Source: Holophagales bacterium (GTDB lineage: Bacteria; Acidobacteriota; Thermoanaerobaculia; Multivoradales; Multivoraceae). From it: a stretch of 38,515 nucleotides of DNA. Positions 25,551 through 33,578 of the stretch are shown piece by piece. Under the pieces are notes generated by a model. The model made no database searches and was not told the origin of the DNA. It saw only the letters and a program-made list of their open reading frames with translations. The translations under genes were made by a program, and so were the position numbers. The number at the start of each line of letters is the position of its first letter. Positions within the stretch are counted from its first letter, which is position 1. The DNA lies in contig VXVC01000008.1 of NCBI GenBank assembly GCA_009836625.1, positions 1 through 38,515 of the forward strand, written 5' to 3'.

Positions 25551-26974
25551 CGCAGGCGGTTCACCGCCGCCATCATCGACTCGACGTCGGTGTACTTCTC
25601 GCGGACCTTGCTCTGCGCCTCTCCGAGGCGAACCTCGTCCTCGTCGAGCCGGGTCCAGTCGTCGAAGCTCACGAAGTCGACGCCGCGTTCGTGCAGCAGT
25701 TCGACGATCCTCTCCGGGGGCCTGGCGGAGTCGGCCGGAGCGGTCACGCCGTCGATGTCCTCGATCATCTTCTTGACGGTGGCAGTGGAGTCGGGGCTGT
25801 TGGTGCCGATCAGTCCGGTCGGACCGCGCTTGGCCCAGCCGACGACGTACTGGCCCGGCACGATCTCGCCGTCCGGCCCGGTCTGCAGGCGGCCTTCGTC
25901 GTTCGGCAGGATGCCCCAGCGTTCGTGGAACGGCACGCCCGGCAGCGGCACGCCGCGATAGCCGACGGCCTTGAACACCAGGTCGACATCCAGGGTTTCG
26001 GTCTCGCCGGTGCCTCGCGGCCGTGGCGTGCCGTCGTCGGCGGCGTAGAGCTCGTTCTTCTCGATCACGACCCGGCTCACGCGGCCGTCGTCGCCCGCCT
26101 GAAGGTCGATGGGCGAAACGAGGAAGCGGCAGGTCACGAGGCGGTCGTCGTCGCCGGCTTCGGCGCCGGCGACTTCGGTCAGGTAGGCCACGTTGCGGCG
26201 CGCACTGGGCGCGGCGCTCTCCTCGAGCCAGGTGCTGCTGATCTCGTCGAGGTCCATCTCCGCTTCGGACACCAGCAGGCTGACGCCTTCGAGCGATCCG
26301 ATCTCCTTGATCTCCTGGGGTGAGAACGCCGCCTGCGCCGGCCCCCGGCGGCCGAGCAGGATGACCTCCTCGACCCTGCTTTCCCGGAGCACGGCGAGCG
26401 ATTCGGCGGTGATGTCAGTGGGAGCGAGCTCGTCCGGGCTGCGCGCCAGGACCCGGGTCACGTCCATCGCCACGTTGCCGTTGCCGACGACCGCGACGCG
26501 CCGGGCCGATGCCAGGTCGAAGCTGCGATCCTGGAAGTCGGGATGCCCGTTGTACCAGCCGACGAACTCGGTCGCCGAGTGGACGCCGGGAAGTTCCTCG
26601 CCCGGGATTCCCATCTTGCGGTCCGACTCGTTGCCCGTCGCGTAGACGATGTGGTCGTAGTGCCTGAGAAGGTCCTCGACCGAGATATCGCGGCCGAGCT
26701 CCACGTTTCCGAAGAAGCGGAAGCGGTCATGCTGTGCGGTGCGGTTGTAGACCCGGATGACGTTCTTGATCTTCTGATGATCGGGCGCGACACCGCCGCG
26801 CACCAGGCCGAAGGGCGTGGGCAGACGATCGAACAGATCGACCTCGACCTCGAGACCGTCCGCCTTGAACAGCGCGGCGATCGCGTAGAAGCCGCTGGGA
26901 CCGGAGCCGATCACGGCAACCCGCAGCGGTCGTTCACTGCTGCCGAGAGGCCAGCTTCCTGAGGTCTCGTGCAC
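25547..26974 (-). CDS. Ferredoxin/adrenodoxin-type NADP+ reductase (FprA-like)
   Basis: An FAD enzyme moving electrons between NADPH and ferredoxin. RVAVIGSGPSGFYAIAALFK is the FAD motif, FDRLPTPFGLVRGGVAPDHQ the family signature, VVGNGNVAMDVTRVLAR the NADP motif and VVGWAKRGPTGLIGTN the C-terminal FAD contact. These fit the adrenodoxin reductase/FprA branch (about 450-460 residues). The GTG at 26974 has GGAGG and GAGGAA just upstream and gives 475 residues. An ATG at 27049 (500 residues) or 27103 would add a tail without homology. TATGAT at 27045-27050 could be the -10 box, which would also favour the GTG. No partner ferredoxin or P450 gene lies in the window. Confidence 0.9.
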   Translation of the reverse strand: MHETSGSWPLGSSERPLRVAVIGSGPSGFYAIAALFKADGLEVEVDLFDRLPTPFGLVRGGVAPDHQKIKNVIRVYNRTAQHDRFRFFGNVELGRDISVEDLLRHYDHIVYATGNESDRKMGIPGEELPGVHSATEFVGWYNGHPDFQDRSFDLASARRVAVVGNGNVAMDVTRVLARSPDELAPTDITAESLAVLRESRVEEVILLGRRGPAQAAFSPQEIKEIGSLEGVSLLVSEAEMDLDEISSTWLEESAAPSARRNVAYLTEVAGAEAGDDDRLVTCRFLVSPIDLQAGDDGRVSRVVIEKNELYAADDGTPRPRGTGETETLDVDLVFKAVGYRGVPLPGVPFHERWGILPNDEGRLQTGPDGEIVPGQYVVGWAKRGPTGLIGTNSPDSTATVKKMIEDIDGVTAPADSARPPERIVELLHERGVDFVSFDDWTRLDEDEVRLGEAQSKVREKYTDVESMMAAVNRLR

Positions 26975-27104
26975 TTGTTCCTCGCCTCCGCGCCCGGCAG
27001 ACGCGGTCTTCGTTCCGGTGTCGGGAGTGGTCGATCGGTCGGGAATCATAGCGTCGCGCCAGCCGGCGCCGTTCCGGCGCGTGGCAAGGCTGGTCGGCGG
27101 CATT

Positions 27105-27128
27105 TGTCAACGCGGCTAAGTGTTGACA
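27105..27128. promoter_or_regulatory. Inverted repeat TGTCAAC-N10-GTTGACA, candidate operator
   Basis: A perfect 7-bp inverted repeat in the gap between the divergent reductase and Ig/barrel genes. Each arm also reads as a -35-like TTGACA for the gene on its side, but no fitting -10 box follows at 16-18 bases. A regulator site that controls one or both genes is the best reading. Confidence 0.45.
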
Positions 27129-27199
27129 TGATTAGACATACGCCCCTCCGGCCCGCTCGGTCAAGCGGACCGCGGTGGGGAAACCCTGGGGAGAATGCC

Positions 27200-29080
27200 A
27201 TGTCCCATCGCCGTTGGCTCGCTGAGTACACCGCCGTCCGCACTTCGGCGCGGACGACCTCCGTCCTGTTCCTCCTTGCCGGCCTGATCCTGGCCGCGCC
27301 GGCCGCCGCCCAGCTATGCGAGGGCGCGTCGTCGATCACCCGTCTGGGAGGCGCCAACCGGTTCTCGGCGCCGGTCGAAGACCAGGACTCCCTGCAGGCG
27401 CTGTTCGTGGACCACCGCGAGGAGATCCTCGCGCTGCTGGAGCAGGCGAACTGGTCTGGCGCCCCGGACGATCTCTTTGCCGCCGTCGCCGCCTGGCGAG
27501 GCGTCACGTCGACCACCTTCGACCCCGGCCAGCGGGTCCAGTGGATGTTCTTCCGCGAGGGCGGTCAGACGCCAACCGTGAGTCCCAACCTCTGCTGGGC
27601 CGGTGACGAGGCGTTCGCGGCCTGGGAGGTCCGCTTCAACTCGAACGGGCGCTGGTACTCGATGATCGTTCCCGAGTCCTGCGGCAACCTGGCGCTCCTC
27701 GGCGAGCAGCCGCTGCCGAAGGTGACGCTCGACCTGGACATCGGCGGCCTCTCGTGCAGCGACCGGACGTTCGACTTCCAGAGTTCCTGCGCCGACGGCG
27801 AGAGCGCCGTAGCGGTCCGGATGCCGGACGGCAGCGAGCGTTCAGCGGCCTCCGGTGGCGCGTCCTTCCCGTTCACCGCCGAGGGCGACTACACGGTAAC
27901 CGCGACGTGCTCCGCGATGTCTTCCCGTGGCGACCGGCTCGAGGACTCGGTCAGTCGCACGATCGCCGTCGGCTGCCCGAGCTGTAGCGTGACCGCCGCG
28001 CCGGCCGAGGTCGACCTGGGCGAGTCGTCCACGTTGACCGTCGCGCCAAACGCCGGCCACGGCGCGGAGCTGTCACGGGTCCTGCTCGACGGGCGGCCAC
28101 TCGAGTCGCCGTACACCCGGGAGATGACCCACGACGGAGCCGACGCCTTCACCCACACCGTGACCGTCGAGACGAACACCGGCCAAAGCGCGCAGTGTTC
28201 GACCGGAATGAAGGTCGCGCCGACGGTCACGATGTCGATCGAGCCCGACCGGGTGCTGGTTCGCCAGACCGCCGTCGTCACGGTGGCGCCGGAGAACGGC
28301 AGCGGGGCGCCGGTCACGGTCACACTGGACGGCCAGCCGCTGGACCAGCCCTACCAGCGCGAGGTCGTTCACGCGACCGATGGCGAGTTCACACACACGG
28401 CGATCGTGGAGAACGCCGGAGGTAGCAATGAGGCTTCCGCGACGATGAAGGTCGATCGGCGGTGGACCCTGATGCCGACCCTCAGCTCGCTGAGCGGAGA
28501 CGACGTGCACATTTCAGTGCTCGGTCCGGATACGCGCGACAGGCTCAAGGCCTGCGTGGACGGAGTCGGTGTCGGGCTTGCCGCCGAGTACCGCCTGAGC
28601 TATCCCGTGGGATTCATGTTCGGGGCGAACACGATCAACTGCGAGGTCGACTGGTGGCTGCACCCGGGCGGCCGGACCGGTTACGCCGGCGCGGACATAG
28701 AGATGAAGAAGTTCTTCGTCGGGCTGAACTTCCACCTGACCCGCCCCGGCAGCCGCGTGGACTGGTGGCTCGGTCCCGTGATCGCCCAGCTCGACTACAG
28801 CTCTCCCTCCCTCGTGCCGACCGGGATGGACGGCGCGTCGGTGGACGCCGTCTATCGTCCCGAGTGGCCCGGCGAGACCGTTCTCGGCGCCAACATGGGT
28901 CTGAAGATCCCGTTCAAGACGGATTGTCCGGTCGGTCTGTATCTCGGCGCCTTCTGGTTCGACTCCTCGATGAAGGCGAAGAGCTCGGAGATCCGGGGAG
29001 ATGACGGAGCTCTCGCGCCCGCGTTCGAACTGCGCAAGACGCCGGTCTACGTCCACGCTGGAATCTCGATCGAGTTCTGA
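27200..29080 (+). CDS. Secreted Ig-like / C-terminal beta-barrel protein, function unknown
   Basis: A 626-residue protein. The signal peptide ends near residue 38 (VLFLLAGLILAAPAAAQ). Residues about 40-175 form a domain I do not recognise, with paired cysteines. About 180-260 holds a short Cys-rich strand domain. Two tandem Ig-like units of about 75 residues follow (SLV-type DLGESSTLTVAPNAG...VLLDGRPLESPYTREMTH and VRQTAVVTVAPENGS...VTLDGQPLDQPYQREVVH). From about 425 on, alternating polar and aromatic strands (CEVDWWLHPGG, FFVGLNFHLTRPGS, VYVHAGISIEF) and a final Phe suggest an outer-membrane barrel of about eight strands. The ATG has GGGGAG 7 bases upstream. The frame is open upstream but without homology. 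It may be a surface protein with external or periplasmic Ig domains; no function is assigned. Confidence 0.75.
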   Translation: MSHRRWLAEYTAVRTSARTTSVLFLLAGLILAAPAAAQLCEGASSITRLGGANRFSAPVEDQDSLQALFVDHREEILALLEQANWSGAPDDLFAAVAAWRGVTSTTFDPGQRVQWMFFREGGQTPTVSPNLCWAGDEAFAAWEVRFNSNGRWYSMIVPESCGNLALLGEQPLPKVTLDLDIGGLSCSDRTFDFQSSCADGESAVAVRMPDGSERSAASGGASFPFTAEGDYTVTATCSAMSSRGDRLEDSVSRTIAVGCPSCSVTAAPAEVDLGESSTLTVAPNAGHGAELSRVLLDGRPLESPYTREMTHDGADAFTHTVTVETNTGQSAQCSTGMKVAPTVTMSIEPDRVLVRQTAVVTVAPENGSGAPVTVTLDGQPLDQPYQREVVHATDGEFTHTAIVENAGGSNEASATMKVDRRWTLMPTLSSLSGDDVHISVLGPDTRDRLKACVDGVGVGLAAEYRLSYPVGFMFGANTINCEVDWWLHPGGRTGYAGADIEMKKFFVGLNFHLTRPGSRVDWWLGPVIAQLDYSSPSLVPTGMDGASVDAVYRPEWPGETVLGANMGLKIPFKTDCPVGLYLGAFWFDSSMKAKSSEIRGDDGALAPAFELRKTPVYVHAGISIEF

Positions 29081-29135
29081 CGGTTTCCAGCACTCCGCGG
29101 CAGAAGTCGCGCTACATTTGAGCAGGGAACCTGCG

Positions 29136-30326
29136 GTGAAGCCGACGGAACTGGAAGCGCGATACGGCGCCCGGAACTACGCGCCTCTCGACATCGTGAT
29201 CGACCGCGCCGAGGGCGTCTGGGTCTGGGACATCGACGGTCGCCGCTACCTCGACTGCCTCGCCGCCTACTCGGCGGTCAACCAGGGGCACTGCCATCCG
29301 CGGATCGTTGAGGCCCTGATCCGGCAGAGCCGGAAGGTGGCGGTCACTTCGCGGGCCTTCCACAACGCCGAACTCGGGGCGTTCTTTCGGGATGTCTGTG
29401 AACTGACCGGCTTCGAGCGGGCGCTGCCGATGAACACCGGCGCCGAGGCGGTCGAGACCGCGATCAAGCTGGCCAGAAAGTGGGCCTACACGCGCAAGGG
29501 CGTGCCTCCCGGTGAGGCCGAGATCCTGGCGTTCGCCAACAACTTCCACGGTCGCACGACGACGATCGTGGGCTTTTCGAGCGAAGCGCAGTATCGCGAT
29601 GGTTTCGGTCCCTTCACGCCCGGCTTCGAGCTGCTGCCCTTCGGCGACGCCTCCGCGGCGAGGGCGGCGGTGGGGCCGAACACGGCGGCCGTGCTGGTCG
29701 AGCCGATCCAGGGCGAGGGCGGAATCGTCGTACCGCCGGACGGTTTCCTTGCTGAACTGCGTGACGTGTGCAGCGAGCGGAACGCGCTCCTGATCGTTGA
29801 TGAGATTCAGTCCGGCCTGGGGCGTACGGGACGGATGTTCGCGCATGAGCACGACGGCATCCGGCCGGACGTGATGCTGCTCGGCAAAGCGCTCTCCGGC
29901 GGTCTGTATCCCGTGTCGGTGGTCGTGGCGGACGCTGAGATCATGGACGTGTTCCAGCCAGGCGATCACGGTTCCACCTATGGCGGCAATCCGGTAGGGG
30001 CGGCGGTCGCGCGCACCGCGCTCGCTGTCCTGCAGGACGAGAGATTGGTCGAGAACTCGGCCCGTCTCGGCGAGTACGCTCTGGGGCGGTTGCGGAGCGT
30101 CCGCTCACCGCTGGTGCGCGAGATCCGTGGCCGCGGACTGTGGATCGGAATCGAACTCCATGAATCCGCCGGCGGGGCCCGTCCGTATTGCGAGAAACTG
30201 GCGAGGCAGGGACTGCTGTGCAAGGAGACACACGATCACGTGATTCGGTTCGCGCCGCCCCTGGTGATCGGGCGGGAGGAACTGGACTGGGCGCTGGACC
30301 GGATCGAGGAGCTGCTCCAGTCTTGA
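29136..30326 (+). CDS. rocD: Ornithine--oxo-acid aminotransferase
   Basis: A PLP enzyme turning ornithine and 2-oxoglutarate into glutamate semialdehyde and glutamate. YGARNYAPLDIVIDRAEG is the typical N-terminus, followed by YLDCLAAYSAVNQGHCHP, MNTGAEAVETAIKLARKW, NNFHGRTT, VLVEPIQGEGG, IVDEIQSGLGRTG and LLGKALSGG with the PLP lysine at 251. The length of 396 fits the family (B. subtilis RocD 401). The GTG at 29136 has AGGGA about 8 bases upstream; a TTG at 29118 is possible. Its product is the substrate of pruA at 23925. The stop overlaps the start of a PH-domain gene (TTGA), so the three genes to 31725 look like one operon. Confidence 0.95.
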   Translation: MKPTELEARYGARNYAPLDIVIDRAEGVWVWDIDGRRYLDCLAAYSAVNQGHCHPRIVEALIRQSRKVAVTSRAFHNAELGAFFRDVCELTGFERALPMNTGAEAVETAIKLARKWAYTRKGVPPGEAEILAFANNFHGRTTTIVGFSSEAQYRDGFGPFTPGFELLPFGDASAARAAVGPNTAAVLVEPIQGEGGIVVPPDGFLAELRDVCSERNALLIVDEIQSGLGRTGRMFAHEHDGIRPDVMLLGKALSGGLYPVSVVVADAEIMDVFQPGDHGSTYGGNPVGAAVARTALAVLQDERLVENSARLGEYALGRLRSVRSPLVREIRGRGLWIGIELHESAGGARPYCEKLARQGLLCKETHDHVIRFAPPLVIGREELDWALDRIEELLQS

Positions 30327-30859
30327 CCGGCGGCGGGGGCAACGGCGACGAGCGGGTACGAGCGCTTCGCCGTCCCCATCCCAAGCTGCTTCGCTACTAC
30401 GTCCTGTTCTCGCTGATCACGGGACCCGCGTTCCCCGTCGTCTTTACCATCCTGTTCCTGCGCTATCGCACGCTGAGGTACCGCTTCGACGACGAAGGCG
30501 TGACGATGAGTTGGGGCGCCGTGTTCAAGCGCGAGATCAGCCTCACCTACAGCCGCATCCAGGATATCCACGTGCAGAGCAACGCGGTCGAGCGCTGGCT
30601 CGGTCTTTCACGCCTGCTGGTCCAAACCGCGAGCGGTTCGGCGAAGGCCGAGATGAAGGTCGAAGGCCTGCTCGAGCTGTCGGCGGTTCGCAACTTCATG
30701 TACAGCCGGATGCGTGGCGCGCGGACGGCAGTGCCGGCCGCCACCGGCGCGCTTCCCGCTCCCCCTGCCGGGGACGATGCCGCCGCTCTTGCCTCGACTC
30801 TCCGGGAGATCGCCCGCGAAGTCGCGGCAATCCGGAGCGCACTGGAGCGTGGGCGATGA
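30323..30859 (+). CDS. Membrane protein with bacterial PH domain (bPH2/DUF304)
   Basis: A 178-residue protein, YdbS-like. A basic N-terminus (RPHPKLLRYY) leads to one long hydrophobic stretch (about 24-50, possibly a hairpin), then a bPH2 domain: YRTLRYRFDDEGVTMSWG, ISLTYSRIQDIHVQSNAVER, LGLSRLLVQTASGSA and ELSAVRNFMYSRM. The tail is alanine-rich with a short amphipathic helix. The TTG at 30323 overlaps the rocD stop (TTGA) with GAGGAG 11 bases upstream; no better start exists. It is followed by a second bPH2 gene, as in the YdbS-YdbT pair of Bacillus. The biochemical role of bPH2 proteins is not known. Confidence 0.85.
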   Translation: MTGGGGNGDERVRALRRPHPKLLRYYVLFSLITGPAFPVVFTILFLRYRTLRYRFDDEGVTMSWGAVFKREISLTYSRIQDIHVQSNAVERWLGLSRLLVQTASGSAKAEMKVEGLLELSAVRNFMYSRMRGARTAVPAATGALPAPPAGDDAAALASTLREIAREVAAIRSALERGR

Positions 30860-31725
30860 CGACCGGCAGCAGCGAAGGCGCGCCCAGCGGCCGGATGCCG
30901 GCGGGCCTGAAGCGTCTGCTGCTCAGGCTGTTCCGCGTCGACGAGCGGCCCGAGCCTCCACCCGGATCGCCGGAGTCTCTGCGCACCTTTCGCGCCTCGC
31001 CGCGGTTCTTCTGGTACAGCCTGCTCAAGTGGGGTCTGGGACAGGCGGGCGCGCTGTTCGGCCTGGTGGTGTCAACGCTCGGCTTCCTGCCGATCGCGTT
31101 CTGGGCGGACGAGGGCTTCGAGTTCCTGGAGTTCGGACCGTGGACCGACTTCACCAGGGCGTTGGGGCCGCTTCTGTTCGTCCTGTTCTTCGTCCAGTTG
31201 GTGGGGTCTCTCGCCGTGTTGCGCCTGGGCTACGAGATGCGCTGGTACATGGTCAGCGACCGGGCCCTTCGCATCCGCTACGGCATCTACGGCGTCAGGG
31301 AACAGACGATGACGGTCGTGAACATCCAGAACATGGCGGTGAAACGCGGGCCGCTGCAACGCCTGTTCGGGATCGCCGACCTGGAGATCCGTACCGCCAG
31401 CGGCGCCGGGTCGGACGACGACGAGGACAGCCTGAGCCGGGGCTTGTTGCAGGGCCTGGACAACGCGGAGGAGTTGCGCAACCTGCTGCTGGCGTCGCTG
31501 CGGCAGAGCCGGGACGCCGGTCTGGGCGATCCCGACGACAATACGGCCGGGATCGTCGTCGAGGGCGAGCGGGTCGTGGAGGCGGCCGCGACCTGGGCAC
31601 GGGACGATCCCGCCAGGCCTCCTTCGTCCCGCGGTGCGGGCGACGAATCCGTTCTGGCCGCTGCCCGCCAACTGCTCGCCGAGTGCCGCGAGCTACGGGC
31701 GGCGGTCGGCCGGGCAGAGGGATGA
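30856..31725 (+). CDS. Second bacterial PH-domain membrane protein (bPH2)
   Basis: A 289-residue protein. A cytoplasmic N-terminus of about 50 residues leads to two hydrophobic segments (about 58-80 and 98-122), then a bPH2 domain: YEMRWYMVSDRALRIRYGIY, VREQTMTVVNIQNMAVKRGP and LQRLFGIADLEIRTASG. A region rich in Asp/Ser and Arg follows, ending in a helix (AARQLLAECRELRAAVG). Bacillus YdbT carries more than one PH domain; this one has a single domain. The ATG overlaps the stop of the first PH gene (ATGA), so the two proteins are probably made in step and may form a complex at the inner membrane. Confidence 0.83.
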   Translation: MTTGSSEGAPSGRMPAGLKRLLLRLFRVDERPEPPPGSPESLRTFRASPRFFWYSLLKWGLGQAGALFGLVVSTLGFLPIAFWADEGFEFLEFGPWTDFTRALGPLLFVLFFVQLVGSLAVLRLGYEMRWYMVSDRALRIRYGIYGVREQTMTVVNIQNMAVKRGPLQRLFGIADLEIRTASGAGSDDDEDSLSRGLLQGLDNAEELRNLLLASLRQSRDAGLGDPDDNTAGIVVEGERVVEAAATWARDDPARPPSSRGAGDESVLAAARQLLAECRELRAAVGRAEG

Positions 31726-31781
31726 GGCACTACTCGGCGCTGTAGAAGTGGCGTCCCGGCGGCCGGGCGCCGCGGTTGGCT

Positions 31782-31787
31782 CATACT
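31782..31787 (+). promoter_or_regulatory. -10-like box CATACT, possibly leaderless promoter of fpg/nei
   Basis: CATACT (four of six consensus bases) ends 6 bases before the ATG at 31794, the same spacing as TATGAT before the M23 gene. No Shine-Dalgarno sequence is present. A CCCGG-CGG-CCGGG hairpin lies just upstream (31755-31767). Confidence 0.35.
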
Positions 31788-31793
31788 TCCGGC

Positions 31794-32714
31794 ATGCCGG
31801 AGCTTCCCGACGTCGAGGTCTACTGCGAAGCGCTTGAGCAGCGGGTTGCCGGCCGCGAACTCGTCCGCGTCCGTCTGCGGAGCCCGTTCCTGCTCCGTTC
31901 CGTGAGGCCGCCGCTTTCCGAGGCGGAGGGACGCACGGTCGTCTCCGTGCGCCGGGTCGGCAAGCGGGTCGTCTTCGTCCTGGAGGGGGAGCTGTTCCTC
32001 GCCATCCACCTGATGATCGCCGGCCGGTTCCGCTGGGCAGGGCCGTCGGCGAAGGTGCCGGGCCGCGTGGGGCTGGCCGCGTTCGACTTCGGCTACGCCA
32101 CCCTGCTGCTCACCGAGGCGGGGAGCAAACGCAGAGCGGCGATGCACCTGGTCGCGGGTGAAGACGGCCTGGCTACCCTGGACCGTGGCGGGCTGGAAGT
32201 GCTTCTGGCCGGTCCGGAAGCGTTCAGGGAGCGGCTCAAGGCGGAGAACCACACACTGAAGCGGGCGCTCATCGACCCCCGGTTGTTCAGCGGTATCGGC
32301 AACGCCTACTCGGACGAGATCCTGCATCGTGCGTGCCTGTCGCCGATGCGCTGGACCACCCGGCTCAGCGACGAGCAGGTCGACCGGCTGTATCGGTCCA
32401 CGGTGGACGTGCTGACGGAGTGGACGGATCGTCTCAGGGCGCAGACCGGGGGTCGGTTCCCCGGCAGGGTGACCGCCTTCCACAAGGGAATGGCGGTCCA
32501 TGGTCGCTACCGCGAACCGTGCCCGCGTTGCGGTGCGCCGGTCCAGCGCATCGTCTACGCCGAGAACGAGTGCAACTACTGCGCGCGCTGCCAGACCGGC
32601 GGCAGGCTGCTCGCCGACCGGGCGCTTTCGCGCCTGCTGAAGAAGGACTGGCCGAAGACAGTCGAGGAACTTGAGGAGCGCCTGGGCGGGGGCGCCGGGG
32701 AGCCGGCCGGCTGA
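31794..32714 (+). CDS. Formamidopyrimidine-DNA glycosylase / endonuclease VIII family (Fpg/Nei)
   Basis: Removes oxidised bases and cleaves the abasic site. MPELPDVEVY gives the catalytic Pro2 and Glu3 after Met removal; Lys57 (VGKRVVF) is kept. HLMIAGRF, GIGNAYSDEIL with Asn170 of the helix-two-turn-helix, and a complete zinc finger Cys243-x2-Cys246-x16-Cys263-x2-Cys266 are present. The length of 306 is slightly longer than E. coli MutM. I cannot say from sequence alone whether it acts on 8-oxoguanine or pyrimidines; the finger NYCARCQTGGR is Fpg-like. It overlaps tatD by one base (TGATG). Confidence 0.92.
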   Translation: MPELPDVEVYCEALEQRVAGRELVRVRLRSPFLLRSVRPPLSEAEGRTVVSVRRVGKRVVFVLEGELFLAIHLMIAGRFRWAGPSAKVPGRVGLAAFDFGYATLLLTEAGSKRRAAMHLVAGEDGLATLDRGGLEVLLAGPEAFRERLKAENHTLKRALIDPRLFSGIGNAYSDEILHRACLSPMRWTTRLSDEQVDRLYRSTVDVLTEWTDRLRAQTGGRFPGRVTAFHKGMAVHGRYREPCPRCGAPVQRIVYAENECNYCARCQTGGRLLADRALSRLLKKDWPKTVEELEERLGGGAGEPAG

Positions 32715-33520
32715 TGGGGGTAGCGCCCGAGTTGTCGGGTCTGACCGACTGTCATGCCCATCTGTGCGATGGCTCGTTCGCGGGCGATCTCGGCGAGGTG
32801 CTCGCGCGGGCCCGCGACGCCGGAGTCGGGGCGGTGGTCGCGGTCGGCGAGACGCGCGCGGACGCGGAGCGGAACCTCGAGCTGGCGGAGGCCTATCCGG
32901 GAGTCGTACGACCGACCGCCGGTCTGTACCCGACCCATCTCGATCCGGCGGAAGCGGAACGGGTCGCTGACCTGATCCGCCGGGAGCGTCCGCGTCTGGC
33001 TGCCATCGGCGAGGTCGGCCTGGACCGGTGGAAGGTGCGCGACGAACGCGACCTTGCGGTGCAGCGCGAGATCTTCGCGTCGTTCATCGACCTGTCCATC
33101 GAAGTCGATCTACCGCTCAACGTCCACTCGCGCTCCGCCGGCCGCTACGCGATCGACGTGTTGCGAGAGCGGGGGGCGACGCGAGTGCAACTCCACGCCT
33201 TCGACGGCCGTGCCGCCCGGGCCGAGCCGGCGGTGGGAGCGGGCTACTTCTTCTCCGTACCGCCTTCCGTCGTGCGTTCGCCGCAGAAGCAGAAACTCGT
33301 CCGGCGCCTGCCCTTGTCCTGCCTGCTGCTGGAGACGGACAGCCCCGTACTGGGGCCGGATCGGGATCAGCGCAACGAACCGGCGAACGCCGTCGCGTCG
33401 CTCAGGGCCATCGCGGAGATCAAGGGCCTGCCGGTGTCGGAGGTGGCGGCGGCCGTCAGAGAGAACACGGCGCGCCTCTACGGCGGAGCGGAGCCGGCCG
33501 CCGGCCGGCACGTTTCCTAG
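32714..33520 (+). CDS. TatD family metal-dependent hydrolase
   Basis: A 268-residue TIM-barrel hydrolase of the TatD DNase group. Metal ligands: DCHAHL (His14, His16), AIGEVGLD (Glu), NVHSRSA (His), QLHAFDG (His) and LLLETDSPVLGP (Asp), all present. Members act as 3'-5' exonucleases or deoxyribonucleases in DNA repair and turnover. The ATG overlaps the fpg/nei stop by one base, so the two repair enzymes are coupled. The C-terminus (VAAAVRENTARLYG) is the usual one. A strong hairpin follows at 33541. Confidence 0.92.
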   Translation: MGVAPELSGLTDCHAHLCDGSFAGDLGEVLARARDAGVGAVVAVGETRADAERNLELAEAYPGVVRPTAGLYPTHLDPAEAERVADLIRRERPRLAAIGEVGLDRWKVRDERDLAVQREIFASFIDLSIEVDLPLNVHSRSAGRYAIDVLRERGATRVQLHAFDGRAARAEPAVGAGYFFSVPPSVVRSPQKQKLVRRLPLSCLLLETDSPVLGPDRDQRNEPANAVASLRAIAEIKGLPVSEVAAAVRENTARLYGGAEPAAGRHVS

Positions 33521-33540
33521 CCGCCTTCGGCGCGCGTTTC

Positions 33541-33562
33541 CCGGGGGTCAGAAGACCCCCGG
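33541..33562. terminator. Strong hairpin between convergent tatD and M23 genes
   Basis: CCGGGGGTC-AGAA-GACCCCCGG, a perfect 9-bp stem with a 4-base loop, placed between two converging genes. There is no U-tract on either side. A small CGCC-TTC-GGCG hairpin precedes it. It shares the core GGGTCAGARGACCC with 18461-18478. Confidence 0.6.
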
Positions 33563-33578
33563 CTACGGACCCGCGCAC

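Noticed and set aside
27123..27151. TTGACA as the -35 box of a promoter for the Ig/barrel gene
   Set aside because: No -10 box is found at 16-18 bases; the hexamer is better explained as an arm of the inverted repeat.
26969..27199. Longer start of the Ig/barrel protein
   Set aside because: A signal peptide with a ribosome site begins at 27200. The extra part overlaps the divergent reductase and the operator-like repeat.
29001..29135. Longer start of rocD inside the previous gene
   Set aside because: The residues lack homology, and the GTG at 29136 fits the family N-terminus with a ribosome site.
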